Of a DNA stretch of 64,000 bases, positions 1 through 10,336 are shown piece after piece. Numbering within the stretch: the first letter of the stretch is position 1; each line of letters starts with the position of its first letter. The DNA is taken from NCBI GenBank assembly GCA_041504365.1, contig CP167917.1, positions 4,154,001 to 4,218,000 of the forward strand, in the 5' to 3' direction. Source of the stretch: Dryocola sp. LX212 (lineage in GTDB: Bacteria > Pseudomonadota > Gammaproteobacteria > Enterobacterales > Enterobacteriaceae). The position numbers and the translations under genes are program-made. The notes under the pieces are model-generated. The model ran no database searches. It was not told where the DNA came from and saw only the letters and a list, made by a program, of their open reading frames with translations.

Positions 1-805
1 CACCAGCCGTGCCATGATCCCCACCGATGATCACCAGCCGCCCGTTAGTGCCTTTGTGGGACGTAGGCTGACGCGGCTTCAGCCAGCGTGGCAAATCTTC
101 ACTGTCAAAGCGCAATATCGGTGCAGCCTGCTCTTCCAGCCACGAATCCAGCCCCAGCGCGTGATAATGAAGCTTGCCAACAACATCCCTCGCCTTGCCG
201 GTGAGTAACCCTGGCTTGAGGGCGATAAACGTCAGCGTATGGTCAGCATTGATAACCGCACCGGGCGTGGCCCCCGTCTCGGCTAACAAGCCTGATGGAA
301 TATCGAGGGCAACAACGGAAGCAGAATGCAGATTAGCTTTTTCGATGAGCCGCGTGAGATGTTCGCGGGGGGCGGCGTTCAGGCCCGTGCCCAACAGACC
401 GTCAATAATCAAATCGCTATCCTCCGGCAATGGAATGTCCGAAGAATGGATGACCCCACCGGCGTTCAGCCAGGCTTCTCTCGCCTGCGCCGCCTCTTCC
501 GGCAACGGTTTATCGCTCTCCTGCGCAAGCAAGGTCACAACAATACCCGCTGATTGCGCGAGACGGGCCACAACATAGCCATCGCCGCCATTGTTGCCAT
601 GGCCGCATAAAACGAGCCAGCGGCGGGTATCAGGATAATGACGTCTGGCAAGGGTAAACGCAGCCTCTCCTGCTCTGAGCATCAGCTCGTAGAGGGTCAG
701 GCCCAGGCTATCAGCCGCCTGTTTTTCGGCGTTACGCAGCCAGTCTGCCGACCAGACGGAGTGTGGTATACTTTTGGCGGTTAATTTCTCGTTATGGTCC
801 GTCAT
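1..805 (-). CDS. nnr: Nnr bifunctional NAD(P)H-hydrate repair enzyme (3' part outside window)
   Basis: Repairs damaged NAD(P)H: the N-terminal domain epimerises NAD(P)HX and the C-terminal domain is an ADP-dependent dehydratase. Reading the minus strand from 805 gives MTDHNEKLTAKSIPHSVW, followed by a stretch ending in YELMLRAGEAA that matches the start of E. coli Nnr (YjeF). Farther in, GHGNNGGDGYVVARLA and a VALDIPSGL-type segment are readable, both typical of the YjeF_N fold. Only the epimerase domain and the first part of the dehydratase domain lie in the window; the gene runs off position 1. Its start codon overlaps the start codon of the divergent queG by two bases, so the two promoters must lie inside each other's coding sequence. 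Identity is confident. Confidence 0.93.
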   Translation of the reverse strand, partial: MTDHNEKLTAKSIPHSVWSADWLRNAEKQAADSLGLTLYELMLRAGEAAFTLARRHYPDTRRWLVLCGHGNNGGDGYVVARLAQSAGIVVTLLAQESDKPLPEEAAQAREAWLNAGGVIHSSDIPLPEDSDLIIDGLLGTGLNAAPREHLTRLIEKANLHSASVVALDIPSGLLAETGATPGAVINADHTLTFIALKPGLLTGKARDVVGKLHYHALGLDSWLEEQAAPILRFDSEDLPRWLKPRQPTSHKGTNGRLVIIGGDHGTAG

Positions 806-1943
806 GTCACAGCCCCTCGATCTCAATCAGTTAGCGCAAAATATTAAACAGTGGGGCAATGAACTCGGCTTCCAGCAGGTGGGTATTGCTGATACCGATC
901 TCAGCGCCCAGGAGCCAAAGCTACAGGTCTGGCTGGATAAACAATACCATGGCGAGATGGAATGGATGGCGCGTCACGGCATGATGCGCGCACGCCCTCA
1001 TGAGCTGCTCCCCGGTACGCTGCGCGTTATCAGCGTCAGAATGAACTATTTGCCCGCGAACGCGGCATTCGCGTCCACGCTTAAAAATCCGGGCCTGGGC
1101 TATGTCAGCCGCTATGCCCTGGGCCGCGACTACCACAAGCTGCTGCGTAACCGTCTGAAAAAGCTGGGCGAGATGATTCAGTCCCACTGTTCCACGCTGA
1201 ATTTTAGACCCTTTGTTGATTCCGCGCCCATTCTTGAACGCCCGCTGGCGGAAAAGGCGGGCCTTGGCTGGACAGGTAAGCACTCACTAATCCTCAGCCG
1301 TGGCGCCGGTTCGTTCTTCTTCCTTGGTGAACTGCTGGTTGATATCCCTCTGCCCGTTGACCAACCGGTGGAAGAAAACTGCGGGCGCTGCGTAGCCTGC
1401 ATGACAATTTGCCCGACCGGCGCGATTGTTGAACCATATACCGTAGATGCCCGCCGCTGTATCTCCTATCTCACGATTGAGCTGGAAGGCGCGATCCCCG
1501 AGGAGTTTCGTCCGCTAATTGGCAACCGAATTTACGGCTGCGATGACTGCCAGCTGATTTGCCCTTGGAACCGCTTCTCGCATCTTACCGAAGAAGACGA
1601 CTTCAGCCCGAGGCGTGCGCTTCACGCGCCGCAGCTTGTAGAACTGTTCCGCTGGAGTGAGGCTCAGTTTCTTAAAATTACGGAAGGCTCGGCAATTCGC
1701 CGCATCGGGCATTTGAGGTGGCTGCGAAATATCGCCGTCGCCCTCGGTAACGCGCCATGGGATGAAAGCAATCTTGCCGCGCTTCAACGGCGTAAAGGTG
1801 AGCACCCACTTCTTGATGAGCACATTGACTGGGCGATTGCGCAACAATTAATCAGGCGAAGCGAGCAGGCGATAGAGGTGCAGCTGCCACAGAAACAGAG
1901 GCTGGTCAGGGTCATTGAAAAGGGGTTAAAACGCGATGCATGA
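804..1943 (+). CDS. queG: Epoxyqueuosine reductase QueG
   Basis: Cobalamin-dependent iron-sulfur enzyme that reduces epoxyqueuosine to queuosine at the wobble base of GUN tRNAs, in the cytoplasm. The 379-residue protein begins MSQPLDLNQLAQNIKQW, as in E. coli QueG. I chose ATG 804 rather than the upstream in-frame start at 774 because that extension would run deep into nnr. Two ferredoxin-type clusters are visible, CGRCVACMTICPTGAI around residues 193-208 and CDDCQLICPW about 45 residues later, as expected for two 4Fe-4S centres. Length is close to the family norm. It is divergent from nnr, with a 2-base overlap of start codons. Confidence 0.96.
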   Translation: MSQPLDLNQLAQNIKQWGNELGFQQVGIADTDLSAQEPKLQVWLDKQYHGEMEWMARHGMMRARPHELLPGTLRVISVRMNYLPANAAFASTLKNPGLGYVSRYALGRDYHKLLRNRLKKLGEMIQSHCSTLNFRPFVDSAPILERPLAEKAGLGWTGKHSLILSRGAGSFFFLGELLVDIPLPVDQPVEENCGRCVACMTICPTGAIVEPYTVDARRCISYLTIELEGAIPEEFRPLIGNRIYGCDDCQLICPWNRFSHLTEEDDFSPRRALHAPQLVELFRWSEAQFLKITEGSAIRRIGHLRWLRNIAVALGNAPWDESNLAALQRRKGEHPLLDEHIDWAIAQQLIRRSEQAIEVQLPQKQRLVRVIEKGLKRDA

Positions 1944-2215
1944 TATGTCCACAGGATGTGAATAAAAATAAAAATGCTTTGCCAGACAAGGGGAAAAAAT
2001 CAGTCAAGCGGTATGGCTAACATTGCGCATTGAAATTAATCTGCTATTAATCAATGGATTAAACAGATCCTGTAATATTTGTAAGATTCTTAGCAGGAAA
2101 AGGAAAAGCGCGCCGCCTGTGGATAACTCTGTTCACAAGAGTTTGCAGGAGACGTAAAAAAACCACCAGGCCGCCGTCTGGCGTTGTGGATAATTTATAC
2201 TTGAGAGATAAAATT

Positions 2216-2291
<76 letters not shown>

Positions 2292-2326
2292 TTGGGTGGT
2301 GCGTGGCTGTGAAAGCCAATCAAATT

Positions 2327-2402
<76 letters not shown>

Positions 2403-2439
2403 TTGGGTGGTGCATGGCTGTGAAAGCCAAATCAAATTT

Positions 2440-2515
<76 letters not shown>

Positions 2516-2556
2516 TCTGTGTAACGCTGCAAATTCTGCATCGGTACGGGAGGCGC

Positions 2557-2584
2557 ATTATACGAGAAAACGTTTTAGCCGCAA
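2557..2584 (-). promoter_or_regulatory. Promoter of the tRNA-Gly operon
   Basis: On the minus strand TTGCGG (2579-2584) is followed after 16 bases by TATAAT (2557-2562) and then by a GC-rich discriminator, GCGCCTCCC. Such discriminators are typical of stringently controlled stable-RNA promoters. The remaining bases up to orn hold no gene that I can see. Confidence 0.7.
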
Positions 2585-2765
2585 CCCCCTCAAACCATTT
2601 TTTTCATGAATTGAGTCTGAATGGTGATTTAAACGACAATCTGATTATTTTGCGTCCGCTTGCCCCAGGCGGCATGAAATGTAGCATGGATAAACGCAGT
2701 GTCATCCAGTACAAACGGTGAATGACACGCAGGTTTATCCTCCCTACGCAGACTTAAGCCGTAGA

Positions 2766-3311
2766 TTACAGTTTAATAAAGTTTTCGCGGTAAAACGCCA
2801 GCTCCGCCACCGACTCGCGAATATCGTCCATCGCCTGGTGAGTGCCCTGCTTTTTGAAGTCGGCGAGGATTGCTGGTTTCCAGCGGCGCGCCAGCTCTTT
2901 GAGGGTACTCACATCCAGATAGCGATAATGGAAGTAAGCCTCCAGCTCAGGCATGTACTTAAACAGGAAGCGGCGATCCTGGCCGATGCTGTTGCCGCAG
3001 ATAGGAGAAGCGCCCTGCGGCACCCACTGCTTCAGGAATTCAAGCGTTGCCAGTTCCGCCGCCCGGTCATCCTGGGTACTGGCTTTTACTCGCTCAACCA
3101 GACCGCTGCCGGTATGGGTACGGACGTTCCAGTCATCCATCAGCGCGAGCTGCTCGTCGGACTGATGCACCGCAATGGTTGGCCCTTCCGCAAGAATGTT
3201 CAGATTGGCGTCGGTCACCAGGGTGGCAATTTCAATTATGCGATCCCGCTCGGGATCCAGACCGGTCATTTCTAAATCAATCCAAATCAGATTGTTTTCG
3301 TTTCCACTCAT
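2766..3311 (-). CDS. orn: Oligoribonuclease Orn
   Basis: 3'-5' exoribonuclease of the DEDD family that degrades 2-5 nt RNAs (and pGpG), an essential cytoplasmic enzyme. The 181-residue protein starts [20 protein letters not shown]. The DLEMTGLD segment holds the first acidic metal ligands, and [14 protein letters not shown] near the C terminus carries the DEDDh His and last Asp. I chose ATG 3311 by match to E. coli Orn; the upstream ATG at 3323 would add four residues. It is divergent from rsgA across about 110 bases, the same arrangement as in E. coli. Confidence 0.97.
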   Translation of the reverse strand: MSGNENNLIWIDLEMTGLDPERDRIIEIATLVTDANLNILAEGPTIAVHQSDEQLALMDDWNVRTHTGSGLVERVKASTQDDRAAELATLEFLKQWVPQGASPICGNSIGQDRRFLFKYMPELEAYFHYRYLDVSTLKELARRWKPAILADFKKQGTHQAMDDIRESVAELAFYRENFIKL

Positions 3312-3424
3312 GCTATTTTCCACCCTTCTCGCTCGTTACCCAGCCGTGACGGTGGGTTAATTCGTATAAAATAGTGTGTATCATAGAGGTTTTGCCCCGC
3401 AGGGGCGACCAGGAGCCAGAACGA

Positions 3425-4480
3425 TTGAGCAAAAATAAACTCTCCAAAGGACAGCAGCGCCGGGTAAAAGCAAACCACCAGCGTCGGCTTAAACAAACCG
3501 TGGAGAAAGCCGATCCCGACGACTCTCAGTTTGGCGACCCCCGCGATGGCCGGGTAATCAGTCGCTTCGGCCAGCACGCGGATGTCGAATCACCGGAAGG
3601 CGAAGTCCACCGCTGCAACATTCGCCGCACCATTCGTTCGCTGGTCACCGGCGACCGCGTCGTCTGGCGCCCGGCGAAAGAGGCCGCCGCTGGCGTAACG
3701 ATTAAAGGCATCGTAGATGCGGTTCATGAACGCACCTCGGTTCTGACCCGCCCGGACTTCTACGACGGCGTGAAGCCCATCGCCGCCAACATTGACCAGA
3801 TTATTATCGTTTCCGCTATCCTGCCGGAGCTGTCATTAAATATTATTGACCGTTATCTGGTGGCCTGCGAAACGCTGGACGTAGAACCGCTGCTGGTACT
3901 GAACAAAACTGACCTGCTGGACGAAGCGGGCCTGGCGTTTGTGAATGAGCAGATGGATATCTATCGCCATATCGGCTATCGCGTGCTGATGGTCTCCAGC
4001 CACAGGGCCGAAGGGTTAAAAGAGCTGGAAGAGGCGTTAATCGGGCGTATCAGCATCTTTGCCGGTCAGTCCGGCGTGGGCAAATCCAGCCTGCTGAATA
4101 ACCTGCTCGGTTTCAAAGACGAACAGATCCTGGTCAACAACGTTTCAGACAACTCAGGTCTGGGCCAGCACACCACGACCGCCTCCCGGTTGTATCATTT
4201 CCCAGGTGGCGGCGATGTTATCGACTCCCCAGGTGTGCGTGAATTTGGCCTGTGGCACCTTGAGCCGGAACAAATCACCCAAGGATTTGTCGAATTTCAT
4301 GACTACCTTGGCCACTGTAAATACCGCGACTGCCGCCACGAGAACGATCCAGGCTGTGCGCTGCGCGAAGCGGTGGAACGCGGCGAAATCGCTGAATTAC
4401 GCTTCGATAGCTACCATCGCATTCTGGAAAGCATGGCACAGGTAAAAACGCGTAAAAACTTTTCCGATATCGACAACTGA
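3425..4480 (+). CDS. rsgA: Small-subunit biogenesis GTPase RsgA
   Basis: Circularly permuted GTPase that acts late in 30S subunit maturation. Starting at TTG 3425 the 351-residue protein begins [19 protein letters not shown], as in E. coli. Upstream in-frame codons to 3374 are not conserved, and a purine-rich AGGAG lies a few bases before the TTG. GTPase motifs occur in permuted order: NKTD (G4), then GQSGVGKSS (G1), then DSPG (G3). A C-terminal zinc knuckle [14 protein letters not shown] follows. An OB-fold N-terminal domain is expected from the family. The use of TTG fits low expression. Confidence 0.96.
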   Translation: MSKNKLSKGQQRRVKANHQRRLKQTVEKADPDDSQFGDPRDGRVISRFGQHADVESPEGEVHRCNIRRTIRSLVTGDRVVWRPAKEAAAGVTIKGIVDAVHERTSVLTRPDFYDGVKPIAANIDQIIIVSAILPELSLNIIDRYLVACETLDVEPLLVLNKTDLLDEAGLAFVNEQMDIYRHIGYRVLMVSSHRAEGLKELEEALIGRISIFAGQSGVGKSSLLNNLLGFKDEQILVNNVSDNSGLGQHTTTASRLYHFPGGGDVIDSPGVREFGLWHLEPEQITQGFVEFHDYLGHCKYRDCRHENDPGCALREAVERGEIAELRFDSYHRILESMAQVKTRKNFSDIDN

Positions 4481-4560
4481 CAATTAAGCTGGGCGCCGTT
4501 AAAATCGCCCCCTTTTTCTGTTTGATCCCGCTAATCCGGGTGCTTAGCCAGGAGGCTATC

Positions 4561-5526
4561 TTGTTAGACAACATTAAACTTTCGCTGCAATACATTCTGC
4601 CAAAACTCTGGCTGACCCGCCTTGCGGGCTGGGGCGCAAGTAAACGTGCTGGCTGGCTGACTAAGCTGGTCATTGACCTGTTTGTGAAATACTACAAGGT
4701 CGACATGCAAGAGGCGCAGAAGCCGGACACCGCAAGCTATCGCACCTTCAACGAGTTTTTCGTACGCCCGCTGCGTGACGACGTGCGTCCGGTTAACACC
4801 GATCCTAACATTCTGGTCATGCCAGCCGATGGCGTTATCAGCCAGTTAGGCCGCATCGAAGAAGATAAAATTCTGCAGGCGAAGGGCCACAACTACAGCC
4901 TCGAAGCGCTGCTGGCCGGTAATTATCTGATGGCCGACCTGTTCCGTAACGGCAGCTTCGTCACCACCTATCTGTCGCCACGCGATTACCACCGTGTGCA
5001 TATGCCATGTAACGGTATTCTGCGCGAAATGATTTACGTGCCGGGCGATCTGTTCTCCGTAAACCATCTGACAGCCCAAAACGTGCCGAACCTGTTTGCA
5101 CGTAACGAACGTGTTATCTGCCTGTTTGATACCGAGTTTGGCCCAATGGCGCAGATTCTGGTGGGTGCAACCATCGTTGGCAGCATCGAAACCGTCTGGG
5201 CTGGTACCATCACCCCACCGCGTGAAGGCGTGATCAAGCGCTGGACATGGCCTGCGGGCGAAAGCGACGGCGCGGTTGCGCTGCTTAAAGGGCAGGAAAT
5301 GGGCCGTTTCAAACTGGGCTCAACCGTCATCAACCTGTTTGCCCCAGGAAAAGTGGATTTGGCAGAACAGCTGCAAAGCCTGTCGGTGACAAAAATCGGT
5401 GAGCCGCTGGCCGTCTCCACCGAAGCCATTGTGGAGCCGGAAGTGCCGGTGAGCGAGATCCCACAGGCAGAAGTTGAAGCTGAACTGGAAGCCAGCCCGC
5501 TGGTGGAAAACAAACCCGAAAGTTAA
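4561..5526 (+). CDS. psd: Phosphatidylserine decarboxylase proenzyme
   Basis: Makes phosphatidylethanolamine from phosphatidylserine at the inner membrane. Protein of 321 residues starting [15 protein letters not shown] from TTG 4561, preceded by an AGGAGG-type ribosome site; the ATG-like start at 4522 is not conserved. The self-cleavage motif LGST (in [11 protein letters not shown], Ser about residue 254) generates the beta chain and the pyruvoyl-bearing alpha chain. The C-terminal acidic, Pro/Glu-rich tail after about residue 285 is variable in the family. It sits directly upstream of mscM, as in E. coli, where the two are cotranscribed. Confidence 0.96.
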   Translation: MLDNIKLSLQYILPKLWLTRLAGWGASKRAGWLTKLVIDLFVKYYKVDMQEAQKPDTASYRTFNEFFVRPLRDDVRPVNTDPNILVMPADGVISQLGRIEEDKILQAKGHNYSLEALLAGNYLMADLFRNGSFVTTYLSPRDYHRVHMPCNGILREMIYVPGDLFSVNHLTAQNVPNLFARNERVICLFDTEFGPMAQILVGATIVGSIETVWAGTITPPREGVIKRWTWPAGESDGAVALLKGQEMGRFKLGSTVINLFAPGKVDLAEQLQSLSVTKIGEPLAVSTEAIVEPEVPVSEIPQAEVEAELEASPLVENKPES

Positions 5527-5585
5527 TCTGCTCTTCCCCGCCCCGCTGGCTCACAGCCGGGGCGGACTCACCTATAGGTACTGAC

Positions 5586-8500
5586 GTGCGCCTGATAATC
5601 ACTTTTCTGATGGCCTGGTGCATCAGCCTGGGTGCGGTTGCCGCAACGCTCCCCGATGCAAAACAAATCTCCCAGGAACTTGAACAGGCCAAAGCCGCGA
5701 AGGATCAGCCGAACCAGGCAGATATCGTCGATGCGCTTACGGCCGCCCTTAACGCCCTCGATGAACGAAAGGCATCGTTAGAGCGCGCTGACCAGTACCA
5801 GAAAGTCATAGATAACTTTCCTAAGCTGTCGGAAAACCTGCGCCAGCAGTTAGCTAATTTGCGTGATGAGCCGCAAAAAGTGCCGGAAGGCATGTCCACC
5901 GACGCGCTGAACCAGGAGATCCTGCAAGTCAGCAGCCAGCTGCTGGAGAAAAGCCGCCTGGCACAGCAGGAGCAGGAGCGCACGCGGGAAATCGCCGACT
6001 CCCTGACCCAGCTTCCCCAGCAGCAAACGGACGCGCGTCGCCAGCTTAACGAAGTTGAGCGCCGGGCCGGAAGCCAGGCAACGTCAGGCACGCCGTTACT
6101 ACAGGCACAACACCTCTCCCTGCAGGCTGAATCCGCCCGCCTGAAAGCGCTGGTCGACGAACTGGAACTGGCGCAGCTTTCCGCCAGTAACCGTCAGGAG
6201 CTTGCCCGCCAGCGCGCGGAGCTGGCGCAGAAGCAAAGCGCTCAGCTGGATGCCTGGCTCCAGGGGCTGCGCAACCAGCTCAACAATCAGCGTCAGCAGG
6301 AAGCCGAACGCGCGCTGGAAAGTACCGAACTGCTTGCGGAAAACAGCGCTGACCTGCCACCGGTTATCGTCAAGCAGTTCAAAAGCAACCGTGAACTTTC
6401 CCAGGCGCTGAATCAGCAGGCCCAGCGTATGGACTTAGTCGCCTCTCAGCAGCGCCAGGCCAGCAGCCAGACGCTGCAGGTACGCCAGGCGCTAAATACT
6501 CTGCGCGAACAGTCTCAGTGGCTGGGCGTCTCTAACGTACTGGGCGAAACGCTGCGGGCTCAAGTTTCACGCCTGCCGGAAATGCCCAAGCCGCAGCAGC
6601 TGGACACGGAGCTCGGCCAGCTGCGCGTCCAGCGCCTGCATTACGAAGATCTGCTCAACAAGCAGCAACAGCTGCGCCAGACGCGTCAGGTAGATGGCAA
6701 GGATCTGACCGCCGAGCAAAATCGCATTCTTGAAGCGCAGCTTCGCACCCAGCGCGAATTACTGAATTCCCTGCTCCAGGGTGGCGATACACTGATCTTA
6801 GAGCTGACGAAGCTCAAAGTCGCCAACGGCCAGCTGGAGGATGCCCTTAAAGAGGTCAATGAAGCCACCCACCGCTACCTGTTCTGGACATCAGACGTCA
6901 GCGCCATTGGTTTTGCGTGGCCCATCGAAATCGTCCAGGATTTGCGTCGGCTGATCTCGCTGGATACCGTCAGCCAGCTCGGCAGCGCCAGCGTCATGAT
7001 GCTGACCAGCAAAGTAACGCTGCTGCCGCTGTTTGCCGCCCTGATTCTGGTCGGCTTCAGCATCAGCTCCCGCCGCCATTTCACGGCGTTCCTCGAGCGT
7101 TCAAGCGCAAAGGTCGGCAAGGTCACCCAGGATCACTTCACCCTGACGCTACGCACGCTGTTCTGGTCAATTCTGGTCGCTTCCCCGCTGCCGGTACTGT
7201 GGGCAACGCTGGGCTATGGCCTGCAAGAGGCATGGCCCTATCCGATTGCCGTCGCCGTAGGGGATGGGGTTACAGCAACCGTGCCGCTGCTGTGGGCGGT
7301 AATGATTTGTGCCACCTTCGCCCGTCCTACAGGCCTGTTTGTCGTCCACTTCAGCTGGCCGCGTGAACGCGTCGCCCGGGCAATGCGCTACTACCTTATG
7401 AGCATCGGGTTGATTGTGCCGCTGATTATGGCGCTCATCATGTTCGATAACCTCAACGACCGTGAATTTTCTGCCTCCCTGGGTCGGCTGTGCTTCATGC
7501 TGATTTGCGGTGCGCTGGCGCTCGTCACGCTCAGCCTGAAACGCGCGGGTATCCCGCTGTATGTGGACAAGCAGGGCAACAATGATAACGTCGTGAACAG
7601 GATGCTATGGAACCTGATGCTGTGTGCGCCGCTGTCCGCCATTCTGGCGGCCGCCGTGGGCTATCTGGCAACGTCTCAGGCGCTGCTTGCGCGTCTGGAA
7701 ACCTCGGTTGCTATCTGGTTCCTGCTACTGATTATTTATCATGTAATCCGCCGCTGGATGCTGATTCAGCGCCGCCGTCTGGCCTTTGACCGCGCCAAGC
7801 ATCGTCGTGCAGAAATACTGGCGCAGCGCGCCCGTGGCGAAGAAGAGGCAGCCCACAGCCACAGTACCGAAGGTTCGGCAGAGATAGTTGAAGAGGCGGA
7901 AATCGATCTCGACACCATCAGCGCCCAGTCACTGCGTCTGGTCAGGTCGATTCTGATGCTGATAGCCCTGCTGTCGGTCATTGTGCTGTGGTCGGAAATC
8001 CACTCCGCGTTTGGCTTCCTGGAGAACATCACGCTGTGGGATGCCACCTCGACGGTACAAGGGGTGGAAAGCATTGAGCCCATCACGCTCGGCGCGGTGT
8101 TAATCGCTATCCTGGTCATCATCATCACCATGCAGCTGGTGCGCAATTTACCGGCCCTGCTTGAGCTGGCGATACTGCAGCACTTGGATTTAACGCCGGG
8201 TACGGGCTACGCCATCACGACCATCACTAAATACCTGCTGCTGCTGATTGGCGGGCTGGTTGGCTTCTCGATGATTGGCATTGAGTGGTCCAAACTGCAG
8301 TGGCTGGTCGCCGCACTGGGTGTCGGGCTGGGCTTTGGTTTACAGGAGATTTTCGCCAACTTTATTTCAGGCCTGATTATCCTCTTCGAGAAGCCGATCC
8401 GCATTGGCGACACGGTGACGATCCGCGATCTGACAGGCAGCGTCACCAGGATCAATACCCGAGCGACGACGATCAGCGACTGGGATCGCAAGGAAATCAT

Positions 8501-8921
8501 CGTGCCCAACAAGGCGTTTATTACCGAGCAGTTTATCAACTGGTCGCTATCCGACTCCGTCACGCGTGTAGTGCTGACCGTGCCAGCCCCGTCAGATGCA
8601 AACAGCGAAGAGGTGACCAATATCCTGTTGAGAGCTGCCGAGCGCTGTTCATTGGTGATTGACAACCCGCCGCCGGAAGCTTTCCTGGTGGATTTACAGG
8701 CAGGCCTGCAAATCTTCGAATTACGCATTTACGCCGCCGAGATGGTGCACCGCATGCCACTGCGTCATGAGATCCACCAGCTGATCCTGCAGGGCTTCCG
8801 CGAGCACGACATCGACCTGCCGTTCCCACCGTTCCAGATGCGTCTGGAGAGCATGGGCAGCGCGAAAACCAGGGCGATTAATTCAGCGGGTAAAGGCGGC
8901 AGGACGGCGGGAAGTCTGTAA
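5586..8921 (+). CDS. mscM: Miniconductance mechanosensitive channel MscM (YjeP)
   Basis: Large MscS-family channel of the inner membrane that opens on hypo-osmotic shock. The 1111-residue protein begins at GTG 5586 with a signal peptide (MRLIITFLMAWCISLGAVAA). A long periplasmic, Gln/Leu-rich coiled-coil region (residues about 30-420) follows, then a run of hydrophobic segments (from about residue 480), and the MscS pore and beta domains at the C terminus. WLVAALGVGLGFGLQEIFAN is the pore helix, followed by the GLIILFEKPIRIGDTV stretch. Length and architecture match E. coli YjeP. The gene follows psd by about 60 bases and is probably in the same operon. Confidence 0.95.
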   Translation: MRLIITFLMAWCISLGAVAATLPDAKQISQELEQAKAAKDQPNQADIVDALTAALNALDERKASLERADQYQKVIDNFPKLSENLRQQLANLRDEPQKVPEGMSTDALNQEILQVSSQLLEKSRLAQQEQERTREIADSLTQLPQQQTDARRQLNEVERRAGSQATSGTPLLQAQHLSLQAESARLKALVDELELAQLSASNRQELARQRAELAQKQSAQLDAWLQGLRNQLNNQRQQEAERALESTELLAENSADLPPVIVKQFKSNRELSQALNQQAQRMDLVASQQRQASSQTLQVRQALNTLREQSQWLGVSNVLGETLRAQVSRLPEMPKPQQLDTELGQLRVQRLHYEDLLNKQQQLRQTRQVDGKDLTAEQNRILEAQLRTQRELLNSLLQGGDTLILELTKLKVANGQLEDALKEVNEATHRYLFWTSDVSAIGFAWPIEIVQDLRRLISLDTVSQLGSASVMMLTSKVTLLPLFAALILVGFSISSRRHFTAFLERSSAKVGKVTQDHFTLTLRTLFWSILVASPLPVLWATLGYGLQEAWPYPIAVAVGDGVTATVPLLWAVMICATFARPTGLFVVHFSWPRERVARAMRYYLMSIGLIVPLIMALIMFDNLNDREFSASLGRLCFMLICGALALVTLSLKRAGIPLYVDKQGNNDNVVNRMLWNLMLCAPLSAILAAAVGYLATSQALLARLETSVAIWFLLLIIYHVIRRWMLIQRRRLAFDRAKHRRAEILAQRARGEEEAAHSHSTEGSAEIVEEAEIDLDTISAQSLRLVRSILMLIALLSVIVLWSEIHSAFGFLENITLWDATSTVQGVESIEPITLGAVLIAILVIIITMQLVRNLPALLELAILQHLDLTPGTGYAITTITKYLLLLIGGLVGFSMIGIEWSKLQWLVAALGVGLGFGLQEIFANFISGLIILFEKPIRIGDTVTIRDLTGSVTRINTRATTISDWDRKEIIVPNKAFITEQFINWSLSDSVTRVVLTVPAPSDANSEEVTNILLRAAERCSLVIDNPPPEAFLVDLQAGLQIFELRIYAAEMVHRMPLRHEIHQLILQGFREHDIDLPFPPFQMRLESMGSAKTRAINSAGKGGRTAGSL

Positions 8922-8942
8922 AGGTCAGGGGGAGACGGGTTT

Positions 8943-9016
8943 TGTAGGGTGGATAAGCGGCAGCGTCATCCACCGGTATTTGCCGGATGACGCTTCGCTT
9001 TTCCGGCCTACGAGGC
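8943..9016. repeat. REP-type palindromic repeat pair
   Basis: Between the convergent ends of mscM and epmA are two palindromic units: GTAGGGTGGATAAGCGGCAG with a matching CATCCACC, and GCCGGATGACGC-TTCG-CTTTTCCGGCCTAC, which fits the classical enterobacterial REP consensus. Such units typically lie between convergent genes and can act as mRNA 3'-end stabilisers. Related units occur at about 14908, 52948, 56468 and 63726. Confidence 0.8.
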
Positions 9017-9028
9017 AGACGTTGCCTT

Positions 9029-10006
9029 TTAGGCGCGGTCCACCGGGAAAGCCAGCACGTCCGCCAGGCTCTCGGCGCCCAGCGCCAGCATAATCAGACG
9101 ATCCACGCCCAGCGCCACGCCGGAGCAGTCCGGCAGCCCCGCCTTCAGCGCTTCCAGCAGGTTTGTGTCGACAGGCTGCTGCGGCAGGCCGCGGGCGGCG
9201 CGCTTGCGGTTATCCTGCTCGAAACGCTGCTGCTGCTCGCGGGCATCGGTCAGCTCGTGGAAACCATTCGCCAACTCAATACCTTTGAAATAGACCTCGA
9301 AGCGCTCTGCCACGCGATGATCTTCCGTGCTGATCTGCGCAAGCGAAGCCTGGCTCGCCGGGAAGTGGTAAATAAACGCCGGTTTGTCTTTACCAATGTG
9401 CGGTTCAACGCCCATGGTGAACAGCAGCTGCAGCAGGGTATCGCGATCTTCTTCCGTATCCGCGATATTGCTTAAATCCAGCTTTGCCGCTGCTTCACGC
9501 AGCGCGGGTTTGTCCGCCGACAGGGGATCGATTTCCAGGTGGCGCTGGAAAGCCTGCTGATAGGAAAGAGACTCCGCAGCCTCGCATTCCAGAACCTGCT
9601 GGAGCAGGTCGTCCACTTCGTTCATCAGGCGGTACATGTCGTAATGGGGGCGATACCACTCCAGCATGGTGAACTCTGGATTGTGGTGGCGTCCCATCTC
9701 TTCGTTACGGAAACTGCGGCACAGCTGGAACACAGGGCCAATGCCCGCCGCCAGCAGGCGCTTCATGTGGTATTCCGGGCTGGTCATCAGGAACAGATTC
9801 ATGCCATGAGAGTGGCCTGGGCCAACAAAACGGGTTTCGAACGGTACCAGATGAATATCCGTGACCGTTGCCTGACTCATGCAGGGTGTTTCCACCTCCA
9901 GTACGCCGCGGTCGGCAAAAAAGCGCCGAATTTCCGCCATAATAGCGGCGCGTTTCAACAGGTTGGGGATGGACGCGCTCGGCTGCCAGGTGGCCGTTTC
10001 GCTCAT
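9029..10006 (-). CDS. epmA: EF-P-(R)-beta-lysine ligase EpmA (PoxA/GenX/YjeA)
   Basis: Class II lysyl-tRNA-synthetase paralogue that attaches (R)-beta-lysine to Lys34 of elongation factor P rather than to tRNA. The 325-residue protein lacks the anticodon-binding domain and consists only of the catalytic core. Motif 2 is readable ([20 protein letters not shown]) and motif 3 as [12 protein letters not shown]. Its partner EpmB and its substrate EF-P are encoded 7-9 kb downstream in this window, so the complete EF-P modification system is present (the hydroxylase EpmC is not in view). It is divergent from frdA, as in E. coli. Confidence 0.96.
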   Translation of the reverse strand: MSETATWQPSASIPNLLKRAAIMAEIRRFFADRGVLEVETPCMSQATVTDIHLVPFETRFVGPGHSHGMNLFLMTSPEYHMKRLLAAGIGPVFQLCRSFRNEEMGRHHNPEFTMLEWYRPHYDMYRLMNEVDDLLQQVLECEAAESLSYQQAFQRHLEIDPLSADKPALREAAAKLDLSNIADTEEDRDTLLQLLFTMGVEPHIGKDKPAFIYHFPASQASLAQISTEDHRVAERFEVYFKGIELANGFHELTDAREQQQRFEQDNRKRAARGLPQQPVDTNLLEALKAGLPDCSGVALGVDRLIMLALGAESLADVLAFPVDRA

Positions 10007-10336
10007 GGTTTAGTCTCCGTAGTCAAACAAGGCCAGGAAGTCTACTCGCATCCCGTATGGGAGACAAATTTTGCTCAGCAAAACGGGGAGCGCGGCCGGG
10101 AACCCATACTTATTAATAGTCATAATTTCGTGACCTAACTCATCACTCCTGAGAATTAATTGCGCCACAGAACAGCAAAAAAATCGAACACGTCAAATTT
10201 CCTTAAAATCCCTCCGGTTATACTTCGCTACCTACAAAGGAGCAGGGAAACACCCTTTCGCAATAGCCCCTACCGTTTCGGTGGTCTACCTTTGGTGAAT
10301 TAGCATTGCGAAATAACAAAAAACTGGAGGAATGTC
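10007..10336 (+). promoter_or_regulatory. epmA-frdA intergenic region with an FNR-like site and frd promoter
   Basis: About 330 bases without a gene. The dyad TCGAACACGTCAA at 10184-10196 resembles the FNR site of the E. coli frd promoter, and TATACT at 10219-10224 is a good -10 element about 25 bases downstream. A purine-rich GGAGGAA site sits just before the GTG start of frdA. By analogy the operon should be induced anaerobically; that is inference. Confidence 0.6.
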